Shown here piece by piece: positions 16,740 through 25,349 of a stretch of DNA of 64,000 nucleotides; position 1 is the stretch's first letter, and every line of letters starts with the position of its first letter. This stretch comes from Natronorubrum halophilum (GTDB lineage: Archaea; Halobacteriota; Halobacteria; Halobacteriales; Natrialbaceae). Location: contig NZ_QQTY01000003.1 in NCBI RefSeq assembly GCF_003670115.1, positions 124,001 through 188,000 on the forward strand. Reading direction: 5' to 3'. Made by a program: the position numbers and the translations under genes. The notes under the pieces are model-generated. The model saw only the letters and a list, made by a program, of their open reading frames with translations, did no database searches and was not told the DNA's origin.

Positions 16740-17241
16740 GGTCAACCACACGGGCACGAACCAGAAGAATGTCTGTTTCGAAAGAGAAGACTGTAATCCT
16801 CGCGTGATCGTCGCAGAAGCGAGTAATCCATGTGCAAAACAATCAGTGCTCCTTCGAGCAGTAGTCGGCGCGGCACTCGAGGAGTACTGGACTAAAGTTG
16901 AGGAGTGGCGAACGAAAATTATCGTTACCAGCGCCAGTCCCGACGGTAAAAAGAAGACGGGTCCTCAAGCACGTTATTTCAGCCTCGTATCGCCATGCAG
17001 GCATCGACAACGGAGTCCATATCCTTGAGACGGATGAGGCCATTCAATGCGTCCGTTATTTTTACTTCGGGTTCCCGTTCCCTCTGAATGTGTACCTCAT
17101 CAGTGGGTTCGTTCTTCTCAGAAACCGAGAACGAACCTCTTGACGAGAGCCCCATCGGTTTGTTGGTTACGCACTTCCACCCCTTTGAACAGCCCCAAAT
17201 TCGGTTGCGGGTTTTAGTGTTCTCGAATCCAATGGCACTCT
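16740..17241. other. Intergenic region
   Basis: No gene is supported. Frames on both strands are short and lack haloarchaeal codon use. An A/T-rich patch near 17050-17080 may hold promoter elements, but spacing to the GTG at 17242 does not single one out. Confidence 0.4.
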
Positions 17242-17829
17242 GTGACGCTCAAGGAACTCGTCCGCGACGAGCGGACGAACGCCATTATCGGATGGTCGTT
17301 GACAGGCATCGTGGCGCTGGCTGCCATCGAGAGTTTTTTCGCAGGCGCTTTGCTCTGGGGCGGGTTCGAACTGATCATCGTAGCTACAGTATCAGCGCCG
17401 GCGTTGAGGTCCCGTGATTGGACAGCAATTGTTTCCTGGCCGCTCCTGGCGGTTGCTACGTTCTCTGTCGGTGCCGGCACGACCGGGTTTCCGTTCGAGA
17501 CTGCAGTGTATCTCGCCGTTGCAACGCTCGCGCTCATCGTCGTCATCGAACTCGAGACATTCACGACGGTCGAATTGAGTCGTCGGTTCGCCGTCGGCTT
17601 CGCGATGATGATGACAATGGCGCTACAGGCGCTCTGGACCGTCGCGCAGTTCTACTCGGATCAGTGGCTGGGGACTGAGTACCTGCGTTCGCAGGCCGAA
17701 CTTCAGTGGGACTTCGTCGTTGTCACCGTCGTAGGACTCGCACTCGGGGGGCTCTTCCAGTGGTACGCCAGCCGATTCGAGCCGGCCGGTGCCCTCGCTC
17801 GGGCCACGAACGGATCGGAACCACCATGA
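17242..17829 (+). CDS. Integral membrane protein
   Basis: A 195-residue protein with about six hydrophobic helices (starting about 15, 38, 60, 88, 118, 150). It starts at a GTG with MTLKELVRDERTNAI. No catalytic motif is seen. Its stop overlaps the start of the next membrane protein gene (ATGA at 17826-17829), so the two are co-translated and may form a complex. I do not recognise the family; a few haloarchaeal genomes are expected to carry the same pair. Confidence 0.65.
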   Translation: MTLKELVRDERTNAIIGWSLTGIVALAAIESFFAGALLWGGFELIIVATVSAPALRSRDWTAIVSWPLLAVATFSVGAGTTGFPFETAVYLAVATLALIVVIELETFTTVELSRRFAVGFAMMMTMALQALWTVAQFYSDQWLGTEYLRSQAELQWDFVVVTVVGLALGGLFQWYASRFEPAGALARATNGSEPP

Positions 17830-18443
17830 CGCTCGGAGACACGCTGGGACTGACGGATTCTCAGGAGCTCCGTATCGTTCGGGGCCTGCAACTCGTGCTC
17901 GTTGCGCTCCTCGGATATGGAATAGCGACGTTTCAGTTCGGGATTTCCGGAAGGGCAGGATTGGCTCTCGGAATAACACTTCTGCCGGCATGGTTGCGCT
18001 GGGAGTACGGATACTCGATGGACGCCGGGCTCGTTCTCTGGATCACTGCCGCCGTGATCCTCCATACGATGGGATCGTTATGGCTCTATGAACAGTATCA
18101 ATGGTACGACGAAATCGCACACACCGTCTCAGCGTCAGTCATCGCGGGGCTGGGGTATGCGGCCTTCCGGGCGTTCGAACTCCACTCCAACGAGATGAAC
18201 GTTCCGGCGACGTTTCGATCCGTGTTTATTGTGATCTTCGTCCTCGCGATCGGCGTCGTCTGGGAAGTACTGGAGTTCGCCCTCGGCGGGGAGGTGGTCA
18301 CTGTCTATGGAATCGACGATATCGTTACCGACTTCGTGTTCAACGCAGTTGGCGCAGTGATCGTCGCAATCTGGGGGATTGGCTACGTCAGTGAATTCGT
18401 CAGATTCTTCGGGCGACGATTTCGGTCTACTTCCAATAATTAA
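17826..18443 (+). CDS. DUF2238-like membrane protein
   Basis: A 205-residue protein with six or seven membrane helices. The central block (MGSLWLYEQYQWYDEIAHTV then SASVIAGLGYAAF) carries the Tyr/Asp/His arrangement typical of the DUF2238/YjdF family, and the later GVVWEVLEFALGGEV places conserved Trp and Glu residues in a membrane helix, as in phosphatase-like membrane families. Function unknown. It overlaps the upstream membrane gene by 4 nt and ends 117 nt before the next gene. Confidence 0.6.
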   Translation: MTLGDTLGLTDSQELRIVRGLQLVLVALLGYGIATFQFGISGRAGLALGITLLPAWLRWEYGYSMDAGLVLWITAAVILHTMGSLWLYEQYQWYDEIAHTVSASVIAGLGYAAFRAFELHSNEMNVPATFRSVFIVIFVLAIGVVWEVLEFALGGEVVTVYGIDDIVTDFVFNAVGAVIVAIWGIGYVSEFVRFFGRRFRSTSNN

Positions 18444-18560
18444 CTCTCAAGACTCTTGTGATGACGATCGATGGTACTGCCAACGGCTGCAAAAGCCAGC
18501 ATGAGGATTATCCGAAGAAGGAGTGAACGCCCGACTGTCCGAGAAGGACACCGATTTACC

Positions 18561-19379
18561 ATGACTGATCACCGAAGCCAGAAATCACGACGGTGGTTCG
18601 TGAAAGCAGGGTCGGTCACCTCGGCCGCACTGGGACTCGGTGTAACCGGGAGTGTGGGAGCACAGGAAACGCCGACCGAAAGCGACGGCGATGGCGGTGA
18701 CGGACAGTTTCAAGAGGCGATCACGACCGGCGAAACGTACTTTTCGGGCGCGGTCTTCCGCGTCGTCTCGCCAGCACTGCAGGATGCCCCCGTTGTGGAC
18801 AACCCAGACGTCCTGCAGAACCACAGCGTACGTGTCATCGAACACTTCAACACGAACGAGGAGGGGTATCTCTTCGTGCCCCCAGATGCACAGATCGAAG
18901 AAGGAGAGCAGTACGTGTTCGACGACCGGTTATCGTCGCCGACCGAAGACGAGTTAGCAATTTCCGATCTCGTCCGCGTTCAGTACCGACCGCTCACTGA
19001 AGAAGATCTCCCCTTCGATCTGGAGACTGTGGAGGACTTCGAGATTCTGGATGATAGCGGCGGTGAAGCTGCCGTCCGTCCTGATAACTTCTTCTCGGGT
19101 GCGCCGTTCGAGATCACTTCGGGACCGCAGGGCTGGGTTCCACAGGATATCGAGCAAAGCGGCCTGTTTACGGATTACAATACCGTCCATGCTGAATACT
19201 TCGGCACGAACAATCGGTTTCTCTTCTTCCCACAAGAGGAAGCAGAAATGGAACAGGGAGAACTCTACGTAATGCGCGACGAGTCCGAGATATTCGACCC
19301 GGTGGGTAATCTCGTGGCCGCCGAGTTCGCTGTCGTCGACGAAGAATCCGTTACTATCGACGACGATTCTCTTCGGTAG
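18561..19379 (+). CDS. Tat-exported protein with two tandem repeats
   Basis: A 272-residue secreted protein starting MTDHRSQKSRRWFVKAG: the SRRWFVK motif and following hydrophobic core form a twin-arginine signal with cleavage near VGAQE (about residue 35). The mature part contains two homologous units of about 95 residues, each opening YFSGAVF or FFSGAPF, then a VIEHFNTNEEGYLFVPP or AEYFGTNNRFLFFPQ block, an EEGEQYV or EQGELYV turn, and a final strand. No cysteines or catalytic motif are evident. The repeat structure suggests a binding or surface role. An upstream extension to 18471 is unlikely because it precedes the signal. Confidence 0.7.
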   Translation: MTDHRSQKSRRWFVKAGSVTSAALGLGVTGSVGAQETPTESDGDGGDGQFQEAITTGETYFSGAVFRVVSPALQDAPVVDNPDVLQNHSVRVIEHFNTNEEGYLFVPPDAQIEEGEQYVFDDRLSSPTEDELAISDLVRVQYRPLTEEDLPFDLETVEDFEILDDSGGEAAVRPDNFFSGAPFEITSGPQGWVPQDIEQSGLFTDYNTVHAEYFGTNNRFLFFPQEEAEMEQGELYVMRDESEIFDPVGNLVAAEFAVVDEESVTIDDDSLR

Positions 19380-19872
19380 CCGGTCGTTCCTAGCGATCCA
19401 ATATTCGATCTATACCTTCGACATCGCTAATGAGAACAGAACACATCGATGTGATGATCAGTACAGGTCGAGCAGGTAATAGAGCGATAGTCGGATTTGC
19501 AAATAACCGTCACGTTCCTCGTGCTGAACCAGGTAGCGATCAACAAAAGATATAAGATCTATCCCCGTTTTTGTCTATCAAATGGTATCGTTGTAGCTGG
19601 AACTGGACTTTTTTTCGTTCGTACTGCTCTGCGTAGAACACGCAGTGTAGTGGGAGCGCCAGCTACATGCCCGTTATGCTGCACTTTGTGTAGTAACAAC
19701 AAACATGATGAGAACATATTCAATAGATGTCATCAGCCGACAAACACCGTACGCATCCCAAGCAGACCGTCTCCATATGGTCTACTACCTGTGAGTTAGA
19801 CGACGGTTCAATAGCGTTAATTAGTGGAATCGAACTCGAGAAAAACCGAATTCAACCCAGCGAGACTTGCCG
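19380..19872. other. A/T-rich intergenic region before ABC exporter
   Basis: No gene is supported. Composition becomes more A/T-rich than upstream (from about 19540), marking the boundary of the lower-GC exporter unit. Confidence 0.45.
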
Positions 19873-20886
19873 ATGAGTCCAGATCGTTCTCCAGAGACGG
19901 CCGTAGATCCAATCATCTCTGTTCGGGACCTGACGAAGTCCTATGGACGGGGAGAAAATAGTGTTCAAGCGGTAGATGATATCAGTTTTGACATTAATTC
20001 TGGCACCGTTGTTGGAATCTTAGGTCAAAATGGTGCCGGGAAGACGTCAACAATAAAAATGATGCTCGGGCTGGTAACGCCGACATCTGGGGAAATCCAA
20101 ATCGCAGGCTCAGATGTGTTGGCAGAAACACACGAGGTCTATCAGGACGTGGGTGCGATGCTCGAAGGGGCACGGAACACGTACTGGAGACTGACAGTCC
20201 GTGAGAATCTTGACTTCTTTGCGAGTCTCAACGGAATCGATCCGAAGAATGTGCGAAGCCACCATGAGGCGCTCATAGAAAGATACGGGCTTAAGGAGAA
20301 GGCAAATGTCCCGATCAGAGATTTGTCAAGAGGAATGAAACAAAAGGTCTCCCTGATCTGTACCTTAGCACGACAGACGGGTGTTGTTTTTCTCGACGAA
20401 CCAACACTTGGGCTTGATGTCGAAACGTCACTTGACCTTCAACAGGAGATACGGCACTTAGCCGAAGAAGAGTCGATGACAATTCTGCTTAGTAGTCACA
20501 ATATGGATATGGTAGAAGCGGTCTGTGATCGTATCATTATCCTTCACGAGGGTCACGTCATTGCGGATAATCGTATCGAAAATCTCGTCGAGGTCTTCCA
20601 AACTCAAATGTACCAAATCACTGTTGAGCCTCCCGTCTCGGAACCGTTGAAAGATCGTCTCGGAAAAAGATACAGTACAAAGAGCTGGTGCAAAATTGGC
20701 GGGAAAGTTCAATTCGAGGTGCTACCTTCGTCGGGGGATGACTTCTATAACTTCGTGAACGAGTTGCAGCAAGAAGATATCGAACTTGTCTCAATTCGTT
20801 CGCTTGAACCCGATCTCGAAAATATCTTCCTTGAAATGACGAATAAGACATCGCTGACGGAAAACCAAAACGGGGGCCAGCAATGA
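19873..20886 (+). CDS. ABC exporter ATP-binding protein
   Basis: A 337-residue ABC-2 type ATPase. Walker A is GQNGAGKT, the Q-loop follows near VYQDVGAML, the signature is LSRGM (instead of LSGG) and Walker B is VVFLDEPTLGLD, with the switch His in LLSSHNMDMV. A C-terminal domain of about 100 residues follows, as in drug and polysaccharide exporters. The ATG at 19873 is used rather than a TTG six bases upstream. Its stop overlaps the start of the permease gene (ATGA). Codon choice is noticeably more A/T-rich than in neighbouring genes, consistent with acquisition. Confidence 0.88.
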   Translation: MSPDRSPETAVDPIISVRDLTKSYGRGENSVQAVDDISFDINSGTVVGILGQNGAGKTSTIKMMLGLVTPTSGEIQIAGSDVLAETHEVYQDVGAMLEGARNTYWRLTVRENLDFFASLNGIDPKNVRSHHEALIERYGLKEKANVPIRDLSRGMKQKVSLICTLARQTGVVFLDEPTLGLDVETSLDLQQEIRHLAEEESMTILLSSHNMDMVEAVCDRIIILHEGHVIADNRIENLVEVFQTQMYQITVEPPVSEPLKDRLGKRYSTKSWCKIGGKVQFEVLPSSGDDFYNFVNELQQEDIELVSIRSLEPDLENIFLEMTNKTSLTENQNGGQQ

Positions 20887-21656
20887 GTTCGTTGCCAACG
20901 TTGGTTCGTGCGATCGCGCGTAAGGAGATCATCCTTATGATCCGATATCCAGTTAACACTTTCTCAAATCTACTGCTGACCTATCTGTTCTTTCTACTGA
21001 TATTCTTTGGTGGACAGGCGGTAGCAGGGCCGGCTCTTACAGAGTCACTTGATGGGATTATTGTGGGTTTCTTTCTCTGGACCATGTCATCCCTGTCCTT
21101 TGGCTATCTCGCATATTCAGTTTCAGCAGAAGCTCAGTGGGGCACGTTAGAACAGTTGTATATGACACCTTTTGGCATTCGAACCATCATGGTAGTCAAA
21201 GCAGTTGTCGGAACAATTATTAATTTCGGCTGGGGCGTCGTCATGCTACTGCTTATGTTAGTGACCTCTGGCCAGACATTACAGATAGATATCGTGACTG
21301 TCCTCTCACTTGGAATGCTAACGCTCGCCTCTGCTCTCGGAATTGGGTTTTTGTTTGCGGGGCTTGCGCTTCTGTACAAGAGGATCGAGGACTTGTTGAG
21401 TCTGGTTAACTTCCTGATTGTCGGGTTTATTGCTGTCCCGGTTGGCTCGTATAGTTTGCTCAAGGCGCTCCCTCTCGCACAGGGTAGTTATCTCCTCCGG
21501 CAAACAATGGAAGATGGGATTTTAGTTTGGGAGCTTCCCGCGGTGGAACTCCTCATCTTGGTCGCCACTGCGGTTGCATATGTAGGCGTAGGATACTACG
21601 TATTCTGGTGGTCACAGCGCCGTGCGCGTCGCAAAGGGATTCTTGGCCACTATTGA
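20883..21656 (+). CDS. ABC-2 type exporter permease
   Basis: A 257-residue integral membrane protein with six helices. An N-terminal amphipathic stretch (RAIARKEIILMIRYP) precedes the first helix, and the conserved loop EAQWGTLEQLYMTPFG between helices 2 and 3 is the ABC-2 hallmark that contacts the ATPase. It is translated with the ATPase gene by a 4-nt overlap. The substrate cannot be inferred; lantibiotic- or drug-type export is usual for this architecture. It shares the lower GC of its partner. Confidence 0.85.
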   Translation: MSSLPTLVRAIARKEIILMIRYPVNTFSNLLLTYLFFLLIFFGGQAVAGPALTESLDGIIVGFFLWTMSSLSFGYLAYSVSAEAQWGTLEQLYMTPFGIRTIMVVKAVVGTIINFGWGVVMLLLMLVTSGQTLQIDIVTVLSLGMLTLASALGIGFLFAGLALLYKRIEDLLSLVNFLIVGFIAVPVGSYSLLKALPLAQGSYLLRQTMEDGILVWELPAVELLILVATAVAYVGVGYYVFWWSQRRARRKGILGHY

Positions 21657-21751
21657 TTCGCATTGTGTGGTCAGTACGCCAATAATTTGATTCCCTTTCT
21701 TTCGTCTGTTCTTGGAATCCTTATTCGTCGATACACAGAGAACCCGATACG

Positions 21752-21905
21752 TGCGATTTGACTGGTTTCCAGCGAATCTCGCTATATACGATTATCGAGT
21801 AAGACGAACCAGACGGACTCACGATCAAGGACTAACTCGAGGAGTACTACGAGAAAGAGATGCATCACGAGCGACTCTATCCGAACCTCGACGAGTTCGC
21901 CATCG
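21752..21905 (+). pseudogene. Decayed PadR-family regulator
   Basis: Two frames reproduce the PadR domain intact at 22826. One at about 21758-21800 reads LTGFQRISLYTIIE followed by a stop, equivalent to DDLTGFQRDLLFVIAG. Another at about 21834-21895 reads LEEYYEKEMHHERLYPNLDEF, equivalent to the recognition helix. A frameshift and an in-frame stop separate them, and the C-terminal wing is missing. It was probably the original regulator of the exporter just upstream. Confidence 0.72.
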
Positions 21906-21995
21906 TTCATAGAGAAATGATTATATCCCACATATACTTACTAACATAAATTCACAAAACAGATATGCGCGTTCGTTCTGTTATTTCAAGTAAGT

Positions 21996-22667
21996 ATGGA
22001 ACATCCCGTCACGTTATTCCGGGAGAACAAGCCCCTCCGAACCGTTGTCGGCACAGTCGGCGTACTCGCCGTACTTGTGGTTTTTACCGAGATGACGCTG
22101 CGAACAATTGTTCCGATAACGGTTATCTTTGGTGCAGTGATGGCACACGATCTCGTAGATGAGATCTATGGCCTTCCTGAGGGAGCAAACTGGCTCGCCT
22201 ATGGGGCAGCTATCTTCGTTGTCGGAGTCGCTTTTGTGGTCATTCACCCGACTCCGTGGGGAGGTAGTCTCTTTGCCCTCGTCGGTCTCTGGTTCGTCTT
22301 CGATGGTGTGACGACCATTCGGTACGGACCATCTCGGACGACACACGAGTACGTATCCGCCCTCGAAGAGGACCAGATGGGGGAAATGATGCTCCGAATG
22401 CAAACGTTGAACGTCGTGTATCAGGGCCTTAGAGACGCCCCTGAGCCGCAGACAGTCCCAGAGCTTGCTACCGATCTTGATCTCACCGAATCGCGCGTCG
22501 AAAGTGTCCTCGAGTTTCTGGAAAGCAAAGGCCGTGTTGAACAGGAGGGGAATCGATACCGTGTGGAACCCTCCCGGTGGGGTCGATTAACTCCCGTCGT
22601 CAAATTCCTTATCTGGGTTCCGCGTCGGGTTGTTCGCCCGTTCCGTCGGATAGCTACTAACGTATAG
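21996..22667 (+). CDS. Membrane protein with C-terminal winged helix
   Basis: A 223-residue protein. The N-terminal half has three or four hydrophobic helices (about 13-32, 38-55, 65-80, 85-102). The C-terminal part contains a winged-helix domain (TVPELATDLDLTESRVESVL, then a wing at GRVEQEGNRYRVEP). This arrangement resembles membrane-anchored one-component regulators. It lies between the decayed and intact PadR genes and could sense something at the membrane linked to the exporter. I do not recognise a named family; DNA binding is inferred from fold only. Confidence 0.6.
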   Translation: MEHPVTLFRENKPLRTVVGTVGVLAVLVVFTEMTLRTIVPITVIFGAVMAHDLVDEIYGLPEGANWLAYGAAIFVVGVAFVVIHPTPWGGSLFALVGLWFVFDGVTTIRYGPSRTTHEYVSALEEDQMGEMMLRMQTLNVVYQGLRDAPEPQTVPELATDLDLTESRVESVLEFLESKGRVEQEGNRYRVEPSRWGRLTPVVKFLIWVPRRVVRPFRRIATNV

Positions 22668-22825
22668 TCCTGTACGTACCGTCACGGAAGCCCCCTCTCA
22701 CCCATGGCGAGTTTCAACGGGGCCGGTTGATTCCTGATCTGTAATAAAGAGAGAGCTAGTTGCGTCGGCATACGATCGTGTACGGGTGAAATTACAATCC
22801 CCGAAATAATCGAACTGTCTCAACT

Positions 22826-23098
22826 ATGGACGACCTCACAGGGTTTCAACGAGACCTGCTATTCGTGATCGCTGGCGCCGACCAACCATCCGGACAGGAT
22901 GTCAAAGAAGAGATTGAGCAGTACTACAGTACCGAGATCAATCATGGACGACTGTACCCGAATCTCGACACCATCGTCAACAAAGACTTGGTCGAAAAGG
23001 GACAACTCGATAGGCGGACGAACTATTACGCGATCACAGACGACGGAGAACAAGCGATTGAAGACCGGCAGGAGTGGGTCTCACAGTATCTCGGTTAG
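22826..23098 (+). CDS. PadR-family transcriptional regulator
   Basis: A 90-residue single-domain PadR protein: DDLTGFQRDLLFVIAG, recognition helix region EIEQYYSTEINHGRLYPNLD, and the wing GQLDRRTNYYAITDDGEQA. The C-terminal dimerisation helix of longer PadR members is reduced. Single-domain PadR proteins are abundant in haloarchaea and often repress adjacent exporters. It is probably the surviving paralogue of the pseudogene at 21752. Confidence 0.85.
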   Translation: MDDLTGFQRDLLFVIAGADQPSGQDVKEEIEQYYSTEINHGRLYPNLDTIVNKDLVEKGQLDRRTNYYAITDDGEQAIEDRQEWVSQYLG

Positions 23099-23575
23099 CT
23101 CTCTGAACTGTCGCACCCCCATCCTTTTGTGCAGTCATCGCAAGATCGGTAATCGAGAGAGCGGTCGTACAAGCGACATGTGATAACTGAGAGTCGCTTC
23201 CGGAAAGTTGCTGGAAGAGATGCGGTGCGTCTCACTCGCTCACAGCGTCCGTGAGGTCGTCAGCGGGGTCCTCGACTACACCAGGCCTTTCGATCCGCCC
23301 ATGTGGCCCCCTGACAGTCATCGAGGAAGGCGACGAGACAGAGCCCGGAGTTCGATCCGAAGAGGCGATCAAATCTGCTCTCCAGTACGTTTCAGAGGGA
23401 TTTTTCGGCGAAGTCCCGCAAACACTTCACGAAAAGCAGTTCACCTGATGCGATTACTTAGCGGTGCGGTGCCGTGGGATACCTCCGCCTTTAGGCGGAG
23501 GGGGATGCCAATGTTCTTCGTATGGGTAATTGCATTGTCGAAGGATGGATACCGCTGGACTAACTTTGTCAGCAT
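23099..23575. other. Intergenic region with possible gene 3' remnant
   Basis: Between 23315 and 23448 one frame has good codon use (LTVIEEGDETEPGVRSEEA, then ALQYVSEGFFGEVP) and ends in TGA. Upstream of about 23300 the frame loses coding character and no start is convincing, so it looks like the 3' part of a lost gene. I do not recognise it. Confidence 0.35.
23482..23501. repeat. Perfect hairpin like an IS200/IS605 end
   Basis: CCTCCGCC, TTTA loop, GGCGGAGG. The flanks (GGGATA before, GGGATGCC after) and loop resemble the sub-terminal hairpins of the IS200/IS605 element at 35.9-37.8 kb. No transposase gene is adjacent, so it is probably an isolated end or palindrome-associated element. It could also act as a transcription terminator. 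Confidence 0.5.
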
Positions 23576-24052
23576 ATGCGACGACGAACGGTACTTTTGA
23601 GAGCCGGTGTGATCGGTGGAACGCTCTCCCTGAGCGGTTGTCTCTCAAATAACGGACTCTTCGGATCATCGGAAGGAATCGACAGGCGCGGGGAAATCAC
23701 AATTACGGTAAACGGTGAATCGATCGAGACGAAACCACAGTTCCAGTCCGAAAATGTCGACAACGAGTCCATCGATTTCCACCTTCACGACTCGGACGGC
23801 CGCTGGTATATGGAGGGTGAAGAACCCGTGACGGTTGCAGAAGGGATCAGCCTGCTTCCGTCGTTCGAATACGAAACAGTCTCTGGATCACCTGTGGTAA
23901 CGATCGAGGGAACAGAGTACGATGCGAACGAATCGGGAACGGAAATCTCGTTTATCCTCGACGGGGAAGAAATCGATCCAACCGAACACGAACCTGCCGA
24001 TGACGAGCAGATCGTCCTCGAGATTTCGACTGAGACAGCGGATGATACCTGA
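23576..24052 (+). CDS. Tat lipoprotein of unknown function
   Basis: A 158-residue lipoprotein. It begins MRRRTVLLRAGVIGG with a hydrophobic core and lipobox LSGC (Cys about residue 22), so it is exported and lipid-anchored. The mature part is acidic and beta-rich (EITITVNGESIET, then VTVAEGISLLPSFEYE, VVTIEGTEYDA), with repeated short strands. Haloarchaea encode large families of such lipoproteins. It is monocistronic, and an IS relic begins 68 nt downstream. Confidence 0.7.
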   Translation: MRRRTVLLRAGVIGGTLSLSGCLSNNGLFGSSEGIDRRGEITITVNGESIETKPQFQSENVDNESIDFHLHDSDGRWYMEGEEPVTVAEGISLLPSFEYETVSGSPVVTIEGTEYDANESGTEISFILDGEEIDPTEHEPADDEQIVLEISTETADDT

Positions 24053-24120
24053 GACGGGTCTGATAACGAAAAAACCGAGAAGAGCTGCATATACTCTTGT
24101 ATCACGATCTCTGGCGTAGT

Positions 24121-24532
24121 GGTTCTGTTGAAATCTTATTTTTTCACGTGTTTTAGCGTGAAACACGCGAATACTACACGTGCATATAGAACGCGCGCCA
24201 ACCACACCACATTCTCGGGTTCGATGTTACAGACAGAAGATATTTGGACGAACGCTCTCAAATATATAATATGGCATATAGACAGTTCAAATAATTATTG
24301 GGGTATCAATGGTGGGAATAGGACTATTGCAGGCCTCTCTTTTTATGATGCAAAGTGAAAGGATACCTGTCGGATTAGGTATATTCTACTCAGTGCTCGG
24401 AATCGTTTATCTCTGGGCTGAAGTATACTCTACTAGGTAGTCATGTTTACGAGGTCTCCCTGCTGAATAGACCACCTATACTTACCGCAGAGGGTTTTGA
24501 ACCAGTCACTGCCTTAGGGTTTCAACAGAGTC
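24121..24532. mobile_element. 412-bp IS6-like relic or non-autonomous element
   Basis: Left end GGTTCTGTTGAAATC at 24121; right end, read on the minus strand from 24532, GACTCTGTTGAAACC. Flanking 8-mers are GGCGTAGT (24113-24120) and GGCGTCGT (24533-24540), a direct repeat with one mismatch. Eight-bp duplications and the xxTCTGTTG start fit the IS6 family. The first 70 bases match the solo end at 41046 (minus strand), including GCGTGAAACAC and CTACACGTGC. No transposase remains; a 43-codon membrane frame lies inside. Confidence 0.65.
24309..24440 (+). CDS. Small membrane protein, 43 residues
   Basis: An ATG at 24309 opens a 43-residue frame with two hydrophobic stretches (MVGIGLLQASLFMM and GLGIFYSVLGIVYLWAEVY). 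A TATA-like run (AATATATAATATGG, 24261-24274) lies 35-48 nt upstream. The in-frame TAG just upstream limits the start. It sits inside the IS-relic boundaries and might be a passenger, or the boundaries may be coincidental. Function unknown. Confidence 0.42.
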   Translation: MVGIGLLQASLFMMQSERIPVGLGIFYSVLGIVYLWAEVYSTR

Positions 24533-24745
24533 GGCGTCGTCAATGGCGAGATAGTAGACCAGTATCTCTCAAGGAACGTGTGTTGGACTGTCAAAATATG
24601 TATCTCCTGAGGATAGCGTATCTCGAGGAATCGCTATCGTTAAACTAATCTGGACAGTTATTTCGACAACCACACCATAAGAAATAGAATTGTCTCTTCG
24701 AATATACTGACCTGTGGGCTCCCGCTATCGGCCCATTGATACAGC

Positions 24746-25234
24746 ATGACTGGAACTAGCGACTGCGGACCGAATCGTATCGACCGCCGAACATTTCTCA
24801 AAGCCAGCGGTGGGACGGTCGCAGGAATCGGTGCTATTTCTATCGGGAGCGGAACAGTAGCCGCCCATTTTCCGGCGGAACTGGACATCGATATCAAACC
24901 TGGATGCGATAAGAACCCGGTGAATCCGAGTAGCCGCGGTGTAATCCCTGTCGCAGTCCACCAGACTGAAGACTTTGATCCGACGACTGAAGGAGTCCGG
25001 TATCGCTTTGGCGCTCCGGATACCGTGGAGGATGGCGGTGGAGCACGTCCGTCCCACGACGGCCACAGAGAGGATGTGAACGGAGACGGTACTACGGACC
25101 TCGTGCTTCATTTCCCGGTGGAGGAGACAGGATTCGATTCCGAGGATTCTGAGGGGAAACTCCTCTGGGAGCGTGACGAAGCCGGTGAACACGGTCTTTC
25201 GGGAACCGACGAAGTTACTATCGTCGGTCGCTGA
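24746..25234 (+). CDS. Tat-exported protein with IDIKPG/EDVNGDG domain
   Basis: A 162-residue secreted protein. The signal is twin-arginine (RIDRRTFLKASGG, core, AAHF cleavage near residue 42). The mature part matches a short domain widespread in bacterial and archaeal surface proteins: LDIDIKPGCDKNPVNPSSRG, then GVIPVAVHQTEDFDP, RFGAPDTV, and the calcium-binding-like HREDVNGDGTTDLVLHF. The Asp/Asn-rich DVNGDG loop suggests Ca2+ binding. The usual PEP-CTERM or sorting tail is absent, so the protein is probably free or held by other means. Confidence 0.75.
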   Translation: MTGTSDCGPNRIDRRTFLKASGGTVAGIGAISIGSGTVAAHFPAELDIDIKPGCDKNPVNPSSRGVIPVAVHQTEDFDPTTEGVRYRFGAPDTVEDGGGARPSHDGHREDVNGDGTTDLVLHFPVEETGFDSEDSEGKLLWERDEAGEHGLSGTDEVTIVGR

Positions 25235-25349
25235 TCAACGACGCAAATTACCTTTCTATTTCGGCGGCCGTATCTAGTTCGATCGAGCACTCACGGCAGC
25301 GCTTATACCATTTATCCGGTGGATTACTCGTCTCTCGCGGATGGCCAGA

